Source: Halalkaliarchaeum sp. AArc-CO (GTDB taxonomy: Archaea > Halobacteriota > Halobacteria > Halobacteriales > Haloferacaceae). From it: DNA of 64,000 nucleotides. Below the pieces are notes generated by a model. The model ran no database searches. It was given only the letters and a program-made list of their open reading frames with translations, and was not told the origin of the DNA. Made by a program: the position numbers and the translations under genes. Shown here in pieces: positions 1 through 8,769 of the stretch (positions are counted from its first letter, which is position 1; each line of letters starts with the position of its first letter). Location of the stretch: contig NZ_CP087723.1 of assembly GCF_024972735.1 (NCBI RefSeq), positions 744,001-808,000 of the forward strand. The letters are read 5' to 3'.

Positions 1-538
1 CGAACCTGTCGCTTCCGACGGTGGAACATCGGAAGACGGCAGTGGTGCGGAGGGGGGAGAGATCGTCGAACGCGCGGTCGAAGACGAACGAGAGCACGTC
101 GAGATGCTGCTGGATCGCGACGACGGCGTCCACCACGCGGAGATACGGTCCGAACTCCAGGAGTCGATGACCCAGTACGTCAACGTGTTCCGCGAGGAGG
201 GGGGGCTCGAACAGGCACTCCGGGACATCCGACGCGCACGCGAGCGGTACCAGGACGTCGCCGTGGCGGATCCCTCGCGGACGTTCAACACCGACCTGCT
301 TCAGACGATCGAAACCCGGAACCTACTGGATCTGGCGGAGGCAATCACCATCGGTGCGCTGGCGCGCGAGGAGTTCCGGGGGGCCCACTGGCGGAAGGAA
401 CACCAACGGCGAAAGGACGACGAGTGGCTCAAACACACCATGCTCTCGTGGAACGACGGCGATCCGGAGCTGTGGTTCCGGCCGGTCGTTCTCGAGGGTG
501 AAGAGAAGACCTACGAACCGAAGACGCGCAGCTACTGA
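1..538 (+). CDS. sdhA: Succinate dehydrogenase/fumarate reductase flavoprotein subunit, C-terminal part
   Basis: This gene enters from the left; the reading frame is open from base 2, so about 178 C-terminal residues are visible. SdhA carries covalent FAD and oxidises succinate to fumarate in complex II. The visible part is the helical C-terminal domain: a run with LRDIRRARERY, then a segment ending in ETRNLLDLAEA, then the family hallmark EFRGAHWR-EHQRRKDDEWLKHT and a closing YEPKTRSY, which matches the usual SdhA end. The first visible residues are a low-complexity acidic/glycine stretch (SDGGTSEDGSGAEGG) typical of a haloarchaeal loop. The FAD-binding and catalytic regions lie outside the window. 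The identification rests on the conserved tail only, but that tail is distinctive. Confidence 0.85.
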   Translation, partial: EPVASDGGTSEDGSGAEGGEIVERAVEDEREHVEMLLDRDDGVHHAEIRSELQESMTQYVNVFREEGGLEQALRDIRRARERYQDVAVADPSRTFNTDLLQTIETRNLLDLAEAITIGALAREEFRGAHWRKEHQRRKDDEWLKHTMLSWNDGDPELWFRPVVLEGEEKTYEPKTRSY

Positions 539-645
539 TCCGCGTTTCGGTCGTAGTTCCGCCCGCGGACGCGACCTCCCGCAAGCAACGTTTTCGGGAA
601 GCAGGGGATTCATAACGATCGTTTTGTGGTAATTCATAGCAAGCC

Positions 646-653
646 CTTTTACC
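646..653 (+). promoter_or_regulatory. TATA-like box of porAB
   Basis: CTTTTACC lies 52-59 bases before the porA ATG, in an A/T-rich stretch of an otherwise GC-rich region. Transcription starting about 25 bases downstream would leave a leader of roughly 28 nt, so porA is probably not leaderless. Inference from base composition only. Confidence 0.4.
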
Positions 654-704
654 TCGCCCTTGTAAGTTCAGGATACTCGGCCCGAACGGGCCGCGGCCAA
701 AACT

Positions 705-2600
705 ATGACTGAAAGTGAACTCATCTGGCGGATTTCCGGCGGTTCGGGGGACGGTATCGCCTCGACTAGCCAGAACTTCGCCAAGGCGTTGATGCGTTCG
801 GGACTGCACGTGTTTACGCACCGCCACTACCCCTCGCGGATCCGCGGTGGCCACACGTACACGGAGATCCGGGCGTCGGACGAACCCGTCAAGTCACGGG
901 GTGACGGGTACAACTTCCTGCTCGCGCTGGGGGACTCCTTCGCCCGGAACCCACAGGAGGACGCCTACTACGGCAACGAGGAGCTCAAACCGCTCTCGGA
1001 GAACCTCGATGAACTCCGAGAGGGGGGCGTGATCGTCTACGATTCGGGGCTGCTCGACGCAGACGAGATCGAGGGCTTCGACCGACGAGTCGAGGAGAAC
1101 GACTGGCACGTCTATCCGATCGACCTCCGCGGGATGGCTCGCGAGCAGGGGCGTGAGGTCATGCGGAACACGGCCGGCGTCGGTGTGACGTGTGCGCTGA
1201 TCGGGATGGATCTGGAGTACATCCAGGACCTCATGCGCGAGGCGATGCCCGACAAGATCCTGGAGCCGAATCTCGAGATCCTCCAGACGGCGTACGAGCA
1301 GGTCCAGGAGGAGCACGATCCGGACGCCCACGACGTTCGGATCCCGTCCGGGGAACACGACGAACCGCAGCTCCTGATGTCGGGATCGGACGCGATCTCC
1401 TACGGCGCGATCGACGAAGGCTGCCGGTTCATCTCGGGGTATCCGATGACGCCGTGGACGGAGGTGTTCACCATTATGACACAGGCCCTGTCGGGGCTCG
1501 GAGGAATCTCCGAGCAGGTCGAAGACGAGATCGCGGCGGCGGCGCTGGCGCTCGGGGCGTCCCACGCCGGCGTCAAGGCGATGTCCGGCTCCTCCGGCGG
1601 CGGATTCGCGTTGATGTCCGAGCCGCTCGGGCTGGCGGAGATGACCGAGACGCCCGTGGTGTTCGTCGAGGCGATGCGTGCCGGTCCGTCCACAGGAATG
1701 CCGACGAAGACCGAACAGGGCGACCTCGAACACGTCCTGTACACTTCTCAGGGTGACACCCACCGGGTGGTGTTCGCTCCGGGAACCGTCGAGGAGGCGT
1801 ACGACCAGACCCGCACGGCGTTCCGGATCGCCTACGAGTACCAGATTCCGGCGATCGTCCTGTACGACCAGAAGCTCGGCGGGGAGCTGATAAGCGTCCC
1901 CGAGAGCACGTTCGACCGGGAGCCGAACCCGGACCTGGGATCGGTGCTCACGGAAGAAGAGCTCGTGGACGCGCCGCACAACGCCGCCGGCAAGTACGAG
2001 CGGTTCCAGCACGACGTCGAGGACGGCGTGAGCCCGCGCTCGTTGCCCGGCCAGAAGGGTGGTCGATTCCTCGCGACGGGCAACGAACACGAGCCGTCGG
2101 GGCACATAAGCGAGAGTCCCGAAAACCGGGTTGCGCAGGTCGACCGGCGGAGCCAGAAGGTCGAGGCGATCCGGGCGGAGCTCGACGACGAGGGCAACCA
2201 GACGCCGCACGGGCCCGAGGACGCCGAGTACGGCATCCTCACGTGGGGCAGCCAGCAGGGAACTGTCGAGGAGGCGGTCGACGAACTGAACGCTGCCGGC
2301 CATTCGGTGAAGTCGCTCGGAGTCTCCGACCTCACGCCGTATCCGGTCGCGGAGGTCGAGGCGTTCGTCGAAAGCGTCGAGGAAGTGCTCGTCGTGGAGA
2401 TGAACGCGTCGGCACAGTTCCGCGGGCTCACCCAGAAGGAGCTGGGTCGCTACGGGGAGAAGCTGTCGAGCCTGCTGAAGTACAACGGCAACCCGTTCGA
2501 GCCGGCCGACATCGTCGAGGGGTTCGAGTCGACGATGATCGACGGCAACGACGACGTGCCGGGCATTGAAACCACGTTCGTACCAGCGGCGGGTGATTAA
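705..2600 (+). CDS. porA: Pyruvate:ferredoxin oxidoreductase alpha subunit (fused gamma-alpha)
   Basis: Alpha subunit (631 aa) of the two-subunit haloarchaeal 2-oxoacid:ferredoxin oxidoreductase, which decarboxylates pyruvate to acetyl-CoA and reduces ferredoxin. Residues 1-190 form the gamma domain, with GSGDGI at 13-18; residues from about 220 form the pyrimidine-binding alpha domain, with SGYPMTPWTE near 244-253 and the SGSSGGGFALM loop; a transketolase-C-like region closes the protein. From memory, 631 aa for alpha and 312 aa for beta equal the Halobacterium PorA/PorB lengths and differ from KorA/KorB (about 590/290), which is why I call pyruvate rather than 2-oxoglutarate as substrate. 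porB follows after 2 bases, so the two are one operon. The oxygen-tolerant haloarchaeal enzyme replaces pyruvate dehydrogenase. Confidence 0.88.
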   Translation: MTESELIWRISGGSGDGIASTSQNFAKALMRSGLHVFTHRHYPSRIRGGHTYTEIRASDEPVKSRGDGYNFLLALGDSFARNPQEDAYYGNEELKPLSENLDELREGGVIVYDSGLLDADEIEGFDRRVEENDWHVYPIDLRGMAREQGREVMRNTAGVGVTCALIGMDLEYIQDLMREAMPDKILEPNLEILQTAYEQVQEEHDPDAHDVRIPSGEHDEPQLLMSGSDAISYGAIDEGCRFISGYPMTPWTEVFTIMTQALSGLGGISEQVEDEIAAAALALGASHAGVKAMSGSSGGGFALMSEPLGLAEMTETPVVFVEAMRAGPSTGMPTKTEQGDLEHVLYTSQGDTHRVVFAPGTVEEAYDQTRTAFRIAYEYQIPAIVLYDQKLGGELISVPESTFDREPNPDLGSVLTEEELVDAPHNAAGKYERFQHDVEDGVSPRSLPGQKGGRFLATGNEHEPSGHISESPENRVAQVDRRSQKVEAIRAELDDEGNQTPHGPEDAEYGILTWGSQQGTVEEAVDELNAAGHSVKSLGVSDLTPYPVAEVEAFVESVEEVLVVEMNASAQFRGLTQKELGRYGEKLSSLLKYNGNPFEPADIVEGFESTMIDGNDDVPGIETTFVPAAGD

Positions 2601-2602
2601 CT

Positions 2603-3541
2603 ATGAGTGCATTCAACGCGATCGGCGAGGAACGCGAGATCGATCGAGAGGAGTTCACGCCCGGAATCGAACCGCAGCCGACATGGTGTCCCGGCTGTGG
2701 CGACTTCGGCGTACTGAAGGCGCTGAAACAGGCGCTTCCCGAGGTCGGGCGGACGCCCGAGGAGACGCTTCTGGTGACTGGAATCGGCTGTTCGGGCAAG
2801 CTCAACAGCTATCTCGACAGCTACGGCTTCCACACCATCCACGGTCGGTCGCTGCCGGTCGCCCGCGCAGCGAAGCTTGCAAACCCCGGACTCGAGGTCA
2901 TCGCTGCCGGCGGCGACGGCGACGGCTACGGGATCGGCGGGAACCACTTCATGCACACCGCCCGGGAGAACCACGACATGACCTACGTCGTGTTCAACAA
3001 CGAGATCTTCGGCCTCACGAAGGGGCAGACGTCCCCGACGAGCCCGAAGGGACACAAGTCCAAAACACAGCCCCACGGCAGTGCGAAGGATCCCATCCGA
3101 CCGCTGTCGCTGGCGTTGACCTCCGGGGCGTCGTACGTCGCCCGGACCGCCGCAGTGAACCCGAACCAGGCGAAGGAAATCCTCACGGAGGCGATTCAGC
3201 ACGACGGCTTCGCTCACGTCGATTTCCTCACGCAGTGTCCGACCTGGAACAAGGACGCTCGCCAGTACGTCCCGTACACGGACGTGCAGGACTCCGACGA
3301 CTACGACTTCGACGTCCACGATCGCGTCGAGGCCCAGGAGGCGATGCGCACCGCCGAGGAAGCGCTGTACGAGGGGGAAGTGCTCACTGGTCGGTTCTAC
3401 GTCGACGAGGGGCGCCCCTCCTACCAGGAGGAGAAACAGCGCATCGGCGAGATGCCCGAGACGCCGCTTGCAGAGCGGTACTTCGACGACGACTACGAGT
3501 GGGAACGCGCCTACGACGAGTTCATCGACAAACACCGGTAG
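2603..3541 (+). CDS. porB: Pyruvate:ferredoxin oxidoreductase beta subunit
   Basis: Beta subunit (312 aa), which binds thiamine diphosphate and the single [4Fe-4S] cluster of the two-subunit enzyme. Cysteines at 29 and 32 (WCPGCGDFG), 63 (GIGCSGK) and 212 (TQCPTW) match the four ligands known for archaeal beta subunits. The ThDP/Mg motif is GGDGDGYGIGGNH (103-115) followed by VVFNNEIFG, with the usual GD...N spacing. It sits 2 bases after porA and is presumably translationally coupled. A T5 tract (3619-3623) lies about 80 bases downstream. The Lrp-type gene behind it may be a local regulator. Confidence 0.9.
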   Translation: MSAFNAIGEEREIDREEFTPGIEPQPTWCPGCGDFGVLKALKQALPEVGRTPEETLLVTGIGCSGKLNSYLDSYGFHTIHGRSLPVARAAKLANPGLEVIAAGGDGDGYGIGGNHFMHTARENHDMTYVVFNNEIFGLTKGQTSPTSPKGHKSKTQPHGSAKDPIRPLSLALTSGASYVARTAAVNPNQAKEILTEAIQHDGFAHVDFLTQCPTWNKDARQYVPYTDVQDSDDYDFDVHDRVEAQEAMRTAEEALYEGEVLTGRFYVDEGRPSYQEEKQRIGEMPETPLAERYFDDDYEWERAYDEFIDKHR

Positions 3542-3730
3542 GCTGACCGCCGCCGGACGAACCGACCTGCGGCCGCCGTTCTCTCTTTTCGACGGTATAA
3601 ATCACAGACTGGGGCGCCTTTTTCGGCCGACCAAATTCTGTGTTGGCGGAGAGGAAGGGTGTGATCAACTGTTCGACAAACGATTTTGTAATTCGGAAGG
3701 TATTTTTTCTATCCGGCCAAAACACGTGAC

Positions 3731-4159
3731 ATGAGCGCTGCCCCGACGGAGGATCGGATCCTCGAAGCTCTCGAGGAGGACGCCCAGGCGTCGTACGCGG
3801 AGATCGCACAGCAGGCCGGGGTTTCGAAACCCACCGTCCGGAAGTACATCCGCAAGCTGGAGGAGGAGGGGGTCATCGTCGGTTACTCCGCAGAGGTCGA
3901 CCCGAAGAAGCTCTCCTCGCAGTCGATCGCGATGGTCGGAATGGACGTCGACAGCGGGCGGTACGTCGAGGCCACCCGGAAGCTCAAGCAGCTCGACGCC
4001 GTCGAATCGCTGTACACGTCCTCCGGGGACCACATGCTGATGGCGGAGGTCCGGGCCGGAAACGGCGACGAGCTCGGGGACGTCATCGCCGAGGAGATAC
4101 TGGGGATCGAGGGAATCACGGCGGCCCATCCCTCGTTCCTCCAGGAGCGGCTGAAGTGA
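3731..4159 (+). CDS. Lrp/AsnC-family transcriptional regulator
   Basis: Protein of 142 aa with the standard Lrp layout: an N-terminal helix-turn-helix of about 50 residues (SYAEIAQQAGVSKPTVRKYIRKLEEEGVI), then a RAM ligand-sensing domain beginning near VDPKKLSSQSIAMVGMDV and ending in EEILGIEGITAAHPSFL. Such proteins act as dimers or octamers that bind amino acids or other small effectors. A T-rich TATA-like stretch (TATTTTTT, about 3701-3708) lies 24-28 bases before the ATG, so the message is probably leaderless. Its position right behind porAB suggests control of pyruvate or amino-acid metabolism, but the target is not shown by the sequence. Confidence 0.85.
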   Translation: MSAAPTEDRILEALEEDAQASYAEIAQQAGVSKPTVRKYIRKLEEEGVIVGYSAEVDPKKLSSQSIAMVGMDVDSGRYVEATRKLKQLDAVESLYTSSGDHMLMAEVRAGNGDELGDVIAEEILGIEGITAAHPSFLQERLK

Positions 4160-4224
4160 GCCACTGTCGGTTCGAACGGGGGCCAACTGTCGGTTCCACC
4201 GATTCCATCGATTCCATCAGTTCC

Positions 4225-4230
4225 TTTTTT
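4225..4230 (+). terminator. T6 tract after the Lrp-type gene
   Basis: A run of six T residues 65 bases past the stop codon follows two copies of GATTCCATC. Archaeal termination usually relies on U-tracts, so this is a reasonable terminator, but no stem is evident. Confidence 0.35.
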
Positions 4231-4292
4231 CGGCTTCACCGACAGGTTAGGCGGAGCAATTACTAAGGCCGATGGGCAGAGACATTGCAACT

Positions 4293-6395
4293 ATGGGGGG
4301 TGTCGACACGGGGACGCGGATAGCGTTCACTGCCGATGGAGAGACGCTTCGCGTCCGAGATCTCATCGAGGGAAAGGAAATGGTCGTCGAAGCCGACCGG
4401 GAGATCGATCCAGTCCCGGCGCTTACCGACCTGTTCGTCTTTCCGGTCGACCGGGCAGTTTCATTCGAGACGGAATCGATTCATCTGCCATCACACTCGA
4501 TGGTTCGAGTCCGCGATGGAGGCGGGGAATTCCTCGGAAACCTTTTGGAAACAGCGGAATACCCGACTGAAGATTATCTGTTCGATGTGACCGGGAACGT
4601 ACGGACGTACATTCGTGTGGAGGATATAGCGTTTTCAGCTTCTGGGAGAAACGAGGACGACTCATTAACTGTCGAGTTTGAGGACCTGATAACGGTGACT
4701 GTCGGATCCCGCTCACTTCACACCCAACCGGAGGCAACACTCGTCGTGCCCGACGATCCGGCAGCGGCGATGGAGGCGATTTCACATCTCGGTTCGTCGA
4801 TCAAGGAGTTTTCCGCCGAGCGATCCTGGCCGACGCTTCGGGGGCACCCACCGCGGTTCCGGCGCGGTGACACTCTCGAAATTCCTGACTCGATCCACCG
4901 GCCCGATACGGGAATCAGAATCGAGATTCCGCCGACGTTTTCGGACGTCTACCGAATCGCACCGCTTGCGTTTTACCTGGGGGCGACCGTCGAACCCGGC
5001 GATGATGCCGCACTTCACCTAGAGAACGGGTATACCGAACCGCTTCGATCCTCCGGGCGGACGCTTTCGGAGACGGTCGAAGAGCTACTGAAGCGATGTT
5101 TCCTCCTCGACTCGATCGTTCGAACCGAGGGTTACATTCCGTCATGTCGCTACGAATACGAGGAGCTGGGGCCGGATCTTTCGTTTTATCCACCAAACCT
5201 CTACGACGCCACGCTGTCGACGCAGTTGATCGAATATCTGGAGGTGGAGCGATCGGTACTGGAACCGTACTACCCCACGTGGAGCACGACAGCCGTCCTG
5301 CGGCCAGATCCGTCTGACGTCGAACTGCTCCCGTATCTGGCACACACGCTCTCGCCGATACGCGTGAGCGAGCACTTTGCCGACGGCAGCGACGAGGAGG
5401 GGAACGGCAGAACCGTCCCGTACGGTTGGCCCGGCGGACAAGTTCCAAATTTCACGGACGGGGAAACCGTTCCGTCACTGACGCCGGAAATGCTTCCTTC
5501 AACTGCTGCCATCTTGAACGTTCAGACGTACGAGAACGCGTTCGAGCTACCCCCAGCGACCCCCGGGGACGGTGCCGTCGCCCTCGTCACAGACTCACCG
5601 GACCGGAGTCAGCGCTGGCGAGAGCAATTGAGCTCCCTGACCGAAGGTACTGTCGGTCTCGGGAAAATTGACATCCTCCTTCGGCCAGAACGTGACAGCT
5701 TGCGAACGCTGTTTTCCGGGAGGTACGACGGGGTATACGTCGCACTCCCCTTGGAGGAAGACGAAATCGTCTGCGCTAACGGCGGTGTTAGCCTCGACCG
5801 GATTCGGGACGTCGATGCAAGATTCGTTGCCTTCGAAGCAGGCTCAATGGAAAACGCTCAGTCGGTGGTCCGGAACGGTGCCGTCGCCGCTACCGTTGTC
5901 GACGGTCCCGTTTCTGGCGATCGGTTACGCGAGTTCCTGGAACTCCTGGGTATCGGCCTTTCAATAGGAAAGAGCACCGAACTCGCGTTCTCAGAAGAGC
6001 CTATCCAGGTTCGGTTTGTCGGTGACCCAGGCCACCAGATGTCGGTCAACAAGGATGGGACTCCACCACACGTCGTCGAACTCGACCCCGTCGAAATCGA
6101 TCACCATCGAGTGACCACACACAGTTTCCTCTCAGTTCGCCACCGAGCAGGTGAAGAGTTGAAATTCCATGCGGAGTATTTGGGCGAACGGAGTCAACTA
6201 CTCGGTGTTCGTTGCAGCGATTACCGGTCGAAGTCCGCGGAGGAGGTTCTGGAACTTGCAGCCTTCGGTGATTCGATTCTCGAAACCTTGGGAAAGACCG
6301 TCGTTGACCCCGAGCGCTTCACCGAGAAGGACATCAGACGAGCGGTCCGGCGTTCCCGGTGGAAGGAATCGGACCGTGAAATCCCCGAAACCTAG
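4293..6395 (+). CDS. CHAT-family-like haloarchaeal protein lacking the catalytic His and Cys
   Basis: Protein of 700 aa from the ATG at 4293, chosen because an A/T-rich box (about 4257-4266) lies about 30 bases upstream; an ATG at 4272 adds 7 residues. From memory of the family, the overall order matches large haloarchaeal CHAT-domain (caspase-like) proteins: an N-terminal beta-rich part with FVFPVDRAV, a central WPTLRGHPP block, then IAPLAFYLGA, and a C-terminal caspase-fold region from about 440. In active relatives this last part carries a GH motif and an NAC motif. Here the corresponding places read DGVYVALPLEED (479-490) and FVAFEAGSMENAQ (511-523), so both catalytic residues appear lost. 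The gene is visibly richer in A/T and in non-GC3 codons than its neighbours, suggesting a different history. Function unknown; possibly a pseudo-protease scaffold or sensor. Confidence 0.55.
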   Translation: MGGVDTGTRIAFTADGETLRVRDLIEGKEMVVEADREIDPVPALTDLFVFPVDRAVSFETESIHLPSHSMVRVRDGGGEFLGNLLETAEYPTEDYLFDVTGNVRTYIRVEDIAFSASGRNEDDSLTVEFEDLITVTVGSRSLHTQPEATLVVPDDPAAAMEAISHLGSSIKEFSAERSWPTLRGHPPRFRRGDTLEIPDSIHRPDTGIRIEIPPTFSDVYRIAPLAFYLGATVEPGDDAALHLENGYTEPLRSSGRTLSETVEELLKRCFLLDSIVRTEGYIPSCRYEYEELGPDLSFYPPNLYDATLSTQLIEYLEVERSVLEPYYPTWSTTAVLRPDPSDVELLPYLAHTLSPIRVSEHFADGSDEEGNGRTVPYGWPGGQVPNFTDGETVPSLTPEMLPSTAAILNVQTYENAFELPPATPGDGAVALVTDSPDRSQRWREQLSSLTEGTVGLGKIDILLRPERDSLRTLFSGRYDGVYVALPLEEDEIVCANGGVSLDRIRDVDARFVAFEAGSMENAQSVVRNGAVAATVVDGPVSGDRLREFLELLGIGLSIGKSTELAFSEEPIQVRFVGDPGHQMSVNKDGTPPHVVELDPVEIDHHRVTTHSFLSVRHRAGEELKFHAEYLGERSQLLGVRCSDYRSKSAEEVLELAAFGDSILETLGKTVVDPERFTEKDIRRAVRRSRWKESDREIPET

Positions 6396-6437
6396 CGATC
6401 GGCCGCGGTCGAACGCACTCTCGACCCCGACGCGCCG

Positions 6438-6445
6438 CTTATAAG
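6438..6445 (+). promoter_or_regulatory. TATA box of mtnP
   Basis: CTTATAAG is centred 28-29 bases before the mtnP ATG, the spacing expected for a leaderless haloarchaeal transcript; it supports the ATG at 6470. Confidence 0.65.
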
Positions 6446-6469
6446 TTCCGACGGCACCCAGTCCCGGAC

Positions 6470-7339
6470 ATGATCGGATTCATCGGCGGTAGCGGCATCT
6501 ACGAGGCACTTCCCCTCGAGAACGTCCAAAAAAAGGAGTATGCGACCCCGTACGGGGAGCCGAGCGCGCCGGTCACGATCGGCGAGTTCGGCGACACCGG
6601 TCGCGAGGTGGCGTTTCTGCCCCGCCACGGCCCGAACCACGGCAAGTCGCCGACCGACCTGCCGTATCGTGCGAACATGTACGCCCTGAAGCTCGCGGGG
6701 GTCACACACGTCTTCGCGTCGAACGCGGTCGGCAGCCTCAGGGAGGAGCTCCCGCCGGGGACGCTCGTGATCCCGGACAACATCTACGACCGGACGAAAC
6801 ACCGGGAGCTGTCCTTTTACGGCGACGGGATCGTGGTCCACCAGCCGTTCGCGGAGCCGTACAGCCCGGAGCTGGTCGATCACCTCACCGAGTCGGCCCG
6901 GACGGCCGTGTCGGATCGCGGGATGGACGCCGACGTGGTGAAGGGGGGGACGTACGTCTGCATCGAGGGACCGCAGTTCTCCACGAAGGCGGAAAGCGAG
7001 TTCTACCGGTCGCAGGGGTGGGACCTGGTCGGGATGACCACGATCCCGGAAGCGAAACTGGCCCGCGAGGCCGAGATCGCTTACGCGACGATCTGTGGCG
7101 TCACCGACTACGACGTCTGGAAGGAGGACAGCCAGGTGACCCTGGAGGAAGTGCTCGAGAACGCCGAACGGAACCAGCGCGCAATAAAAGCGACCGTCGA
7201 GGAGGCGATTCGGACCCTGCCCGAAGGCCACACCTGCGAGGCGCATTCGGCGCTCGAGGGCACCGTGAACACGCCGACAGAGTCGATTCCCGAGGAAGTC
7301 CGCGATCGGGTGGAACCGCTCGTGGGTGAATACCTGTAA
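6470..7339 (+). CDS. mtnP: S-methyl-5'-thioadenosine phosphorylase
   Basis: Phosphorolyses 5'-methylthioadenosine to adenine and methylthioribose-1-phosphate in methionine/polyamine salvage; 289 aa, the usual length. The phosphate-binding sites are visible: GGSGIY at 6-11 and RHGPNHGKSP at 52-61. The nucleoside pocket MTTIPEAKLAREAEI (189-203) is followed by GVTDYDVW with the paired Asp residues near 213-215, the pattern of MTA rather than inosine phosphorylases. It stands alone behind its own TATA box. A hexameric cytosolic enzyme is expected. An inosine/guanosine phosphorylase specificity cannot be wholly excluded from sequence. Confidence 0.88.
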   Translation: MIGFIGGSGIYEALPLENVQKKEYATPYGEPSAPVTIGEFGDTGREVAFLPRHGPNHGKSPTDLPYRANMYALKLAGVTHVFASNAVGSLREELPPGTLVIPDNIYDRTKHRELSFYGDGIVVHQPFAEPYSPELVDHLTESARTAVSDRGMDADVVKGGTYVCIEGPQFSTKAESEFYRSQGWDLVGMTTIPEAKLAREAEIAYATICGVTDYDVWKEDSQVTLEEVLENAERNQRAIKATVEEAIRTLPEGHTCEAHSALEGTVNTPTESIPEEVRDRVEPLVGEYL

Positions 7340-7364
7340 CAGCGTACCGGAGGCGATCGGGGCG

Positions 7365-7544
7365 TTACTCCTCGTTTTCGTCTTTGATTTCCGCCAGTCG
7401 GTCGACGAGGTCGTCAGTCGACGCGTCCGACTCGAACTTGACTTCCCCCTCGTGGTCGTTTTCGTGGACGTTGACGCCCTTGCTCTCGTCCGCGTCGACT
7501 TCCTGATCCTGTTGTTCGGACTCGTCGTAGCTTCCAAAACCCAT
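7365..7544 (-). CDS. DUF5786-like small haloarchaeal protein
   Basis: A 59-aa acidic protein read on the minus strand, beginning MGFGSYDESEQ and ending in a short predicted helix, DDLVDRLAEIKDENEE. It matches my memory of the conserved haloarchaeal DUF5786 family, whose members share the MGFGSYDESEQ start and the helical end. A TTTTAAT box (7567-7576) is centred about 27 bases upstream, supporting a leaderless start at 7544. It is convergent with mtnP, 25 bases apart. Function unknown; no cysteines or membrane segment. Confidence 0.7.
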   Translation of the reverse strand: MGFGSYDESEQQDQEVDADESKGVNVHENDHEGEVKFESDASTDDLVDRLAEIKDENEE

Positions 7545-7566
7545 ACACGTCCCTAACCCCGTCTCG

Positions 7567-7576
7567 GATTAAAACA
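7567..7576 (-). promoter_or_regulatory. TATA-like box of the DUF5786-like gene
   Basis: GTTTTAATCC on the minus strand, centred about 27 bases before the start codon, is the best A/T-rich element in the gap and fits leaderless transcription. Confidence 0.5.
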
Positions 7577-7654
7577 ACCGATCCGGGCCCGCAGTCGGGC
7601 CGATCGGACGGCACGTTTCGAGGGCCACTCCGACAGTCGAGGCGACCGTACCGA

Positions 7655-8323
7655 CTACTCTGCGTCGGTGTTGGCGTCGCCGTCGACCTGGGTCTCGCCG
7701 TCGGGGTTTTCGACCTCGACGTCGAAGCTGTCCGAGAGCGTCACCGTATCGTCCTCGTTCTGGTTGCCGTCGGCGTCGACGGTCAACTCGAGTTCCACCG
7801 TCGTCGTCTTCGAGTCCCCCGCCTCGAGCGAACTGTCGCTGAAGTCGTCCTCGGTGATGTCGGTGCCGACGCCGGTGATGTCGTGTTGGATGAATGTGAT
7901 TTCAAAAGTCCCCTCTTTTTCAGAAAATTCACTAGTACCCCCTTTGACTTCGTCAACAGAGTCACTACTGTCGTCTTCTGTTCCTTCAAGGGTTACATCG
8001 TATACTAGGTCTGTCTGTTCGCCCACACTCGCCTCGAGCGTTACCGAGACCACGTCGACGCCGTCGGCGAAGTTTTCCCAATCGATCTCGATCTGCGGTG
8101 CGACGTACACCGCCGACACTTCGCCGTCGTTGTTCTCGACGGTCGGCGTGTCGGCGGCGGTGAACTCCGAGGCGTCGGCGTCGACGGCGGCCGTCGAGCC
8201 GGCGAGATGATTCGCGATCCCGGCCGCCAGCAGGGTGGTGCCGGCGGTGGTCCCCAGTCCCCGGAGGAGTCCTCTTCGTGTGCGGTTCGCCTGTCCGTGT
8301 GAATCGACTTGCTCGTCAGTCAT
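7655..8323 (-). CDS. Tat-type secreted acidic protein of the envelope cluster
   Basis: Protein of 222 aa from the ATG at 8323; an upstream in-frame ATG at 8401 would add 26 residues and bury the signal. The N-terminus has a twin-arginine motif RTRRGLLRGLG followed by a hydrophobic stretch and an Ala-rich cleavage region (GSTAAVDA), so it is probably exported folded by Tat. The mature part is Asp/Glu/Thr/Ser-rich, without cysteine or a C-terminal anchor, and looks like a beta-rich extracellular domain. Bases about 7890-8025, encoding a Ser/Asp/Glu-rich loop (EDDSSDSVDEVKGG), are clearly more A/T-rich than the flanks, as if exchanged by recombination. No family recognised. It shares strand and likely envelope role with the next minus-strand gene. 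Confidence 0.65.
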   Translation of the reverse strand: MTDEQVDSHGQANRTRRGLLRGLGTTAGTTLLAAGIANHLAGSTAAVDADASEFTAADTPTVENNDGEVSAVYVAPQIEIDWENFADGVDVVSVTLEASVGEQTDLVYDVTLEGTEDDSSDSVDEVKGGTSEFSEKEGTFEITFIQHDITGVGTDITEDDFSDSSLEAGDSKTTTVELELTVDADGNQNEDDTVTLSDSFDVEVENPDGETQVDGDANTDAE

Positions 8324-8769
8324 CGTTGTGTAGCGATCGGTCGCTACCCCACTGGCTCGATCCCTCTCGGGACGCTCCGACGCTCCGTCTCCGTGAGTCA
8401 TCGCCGAACGCGACGCATCGTGCCGCGTGTCATCCCCCGACGGCGATTCCCTGCCTGTTGTCTTTCCTTCCTTCCTTGTATTCTCGAGATTCCGTAGAGT
8501 ATTTAGTAGTTTTTATTGTGTAAAAAATACCTCAGTTGAAACGTTCGCGGAGAGTCAGCTGTCGTCGACGTGATCGGTTCAGGCCCGGCTGGGCCTGGTC
8601 GTCGATGCCTCGTTCCTCCCCAGCCGCAGCCGTGTCGCCGTCGCGAGCGGTGAAACCGCGAGCCGGACGACACGGCTGCCCTCCGCGCGTTTCTCGCGCG
8701 CGCGCCGAATTTAAAGGGGATCCGCGATGCTGTCCGGTGGTACTTACACTTATCCGACCGTCGGGTTCG
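8324..8769. other. 446-bp intergenic region upstream of the Tat-secreted gene
   Basis: No convincing gene. An A/T-rich block around 8490-8530 (minus-strand AATAAAAACTACTAAATAC) is the likely promoter of the minus-strand gene and would give a leader of over 100 nt to the start at 8323. A purine/pyrimidine-skewed GGAAGGAAGGAAAG stretch and a CG-alternating segment (about 8690-8705) followed by AATTTAAAGG are the only other notable elements. Confidence 0.4.

Noticed and set aside
894-2303. 469-codon minus-strand frame opposite porA
   Set aside because: Antisense shadow of porA; no start context or domain.
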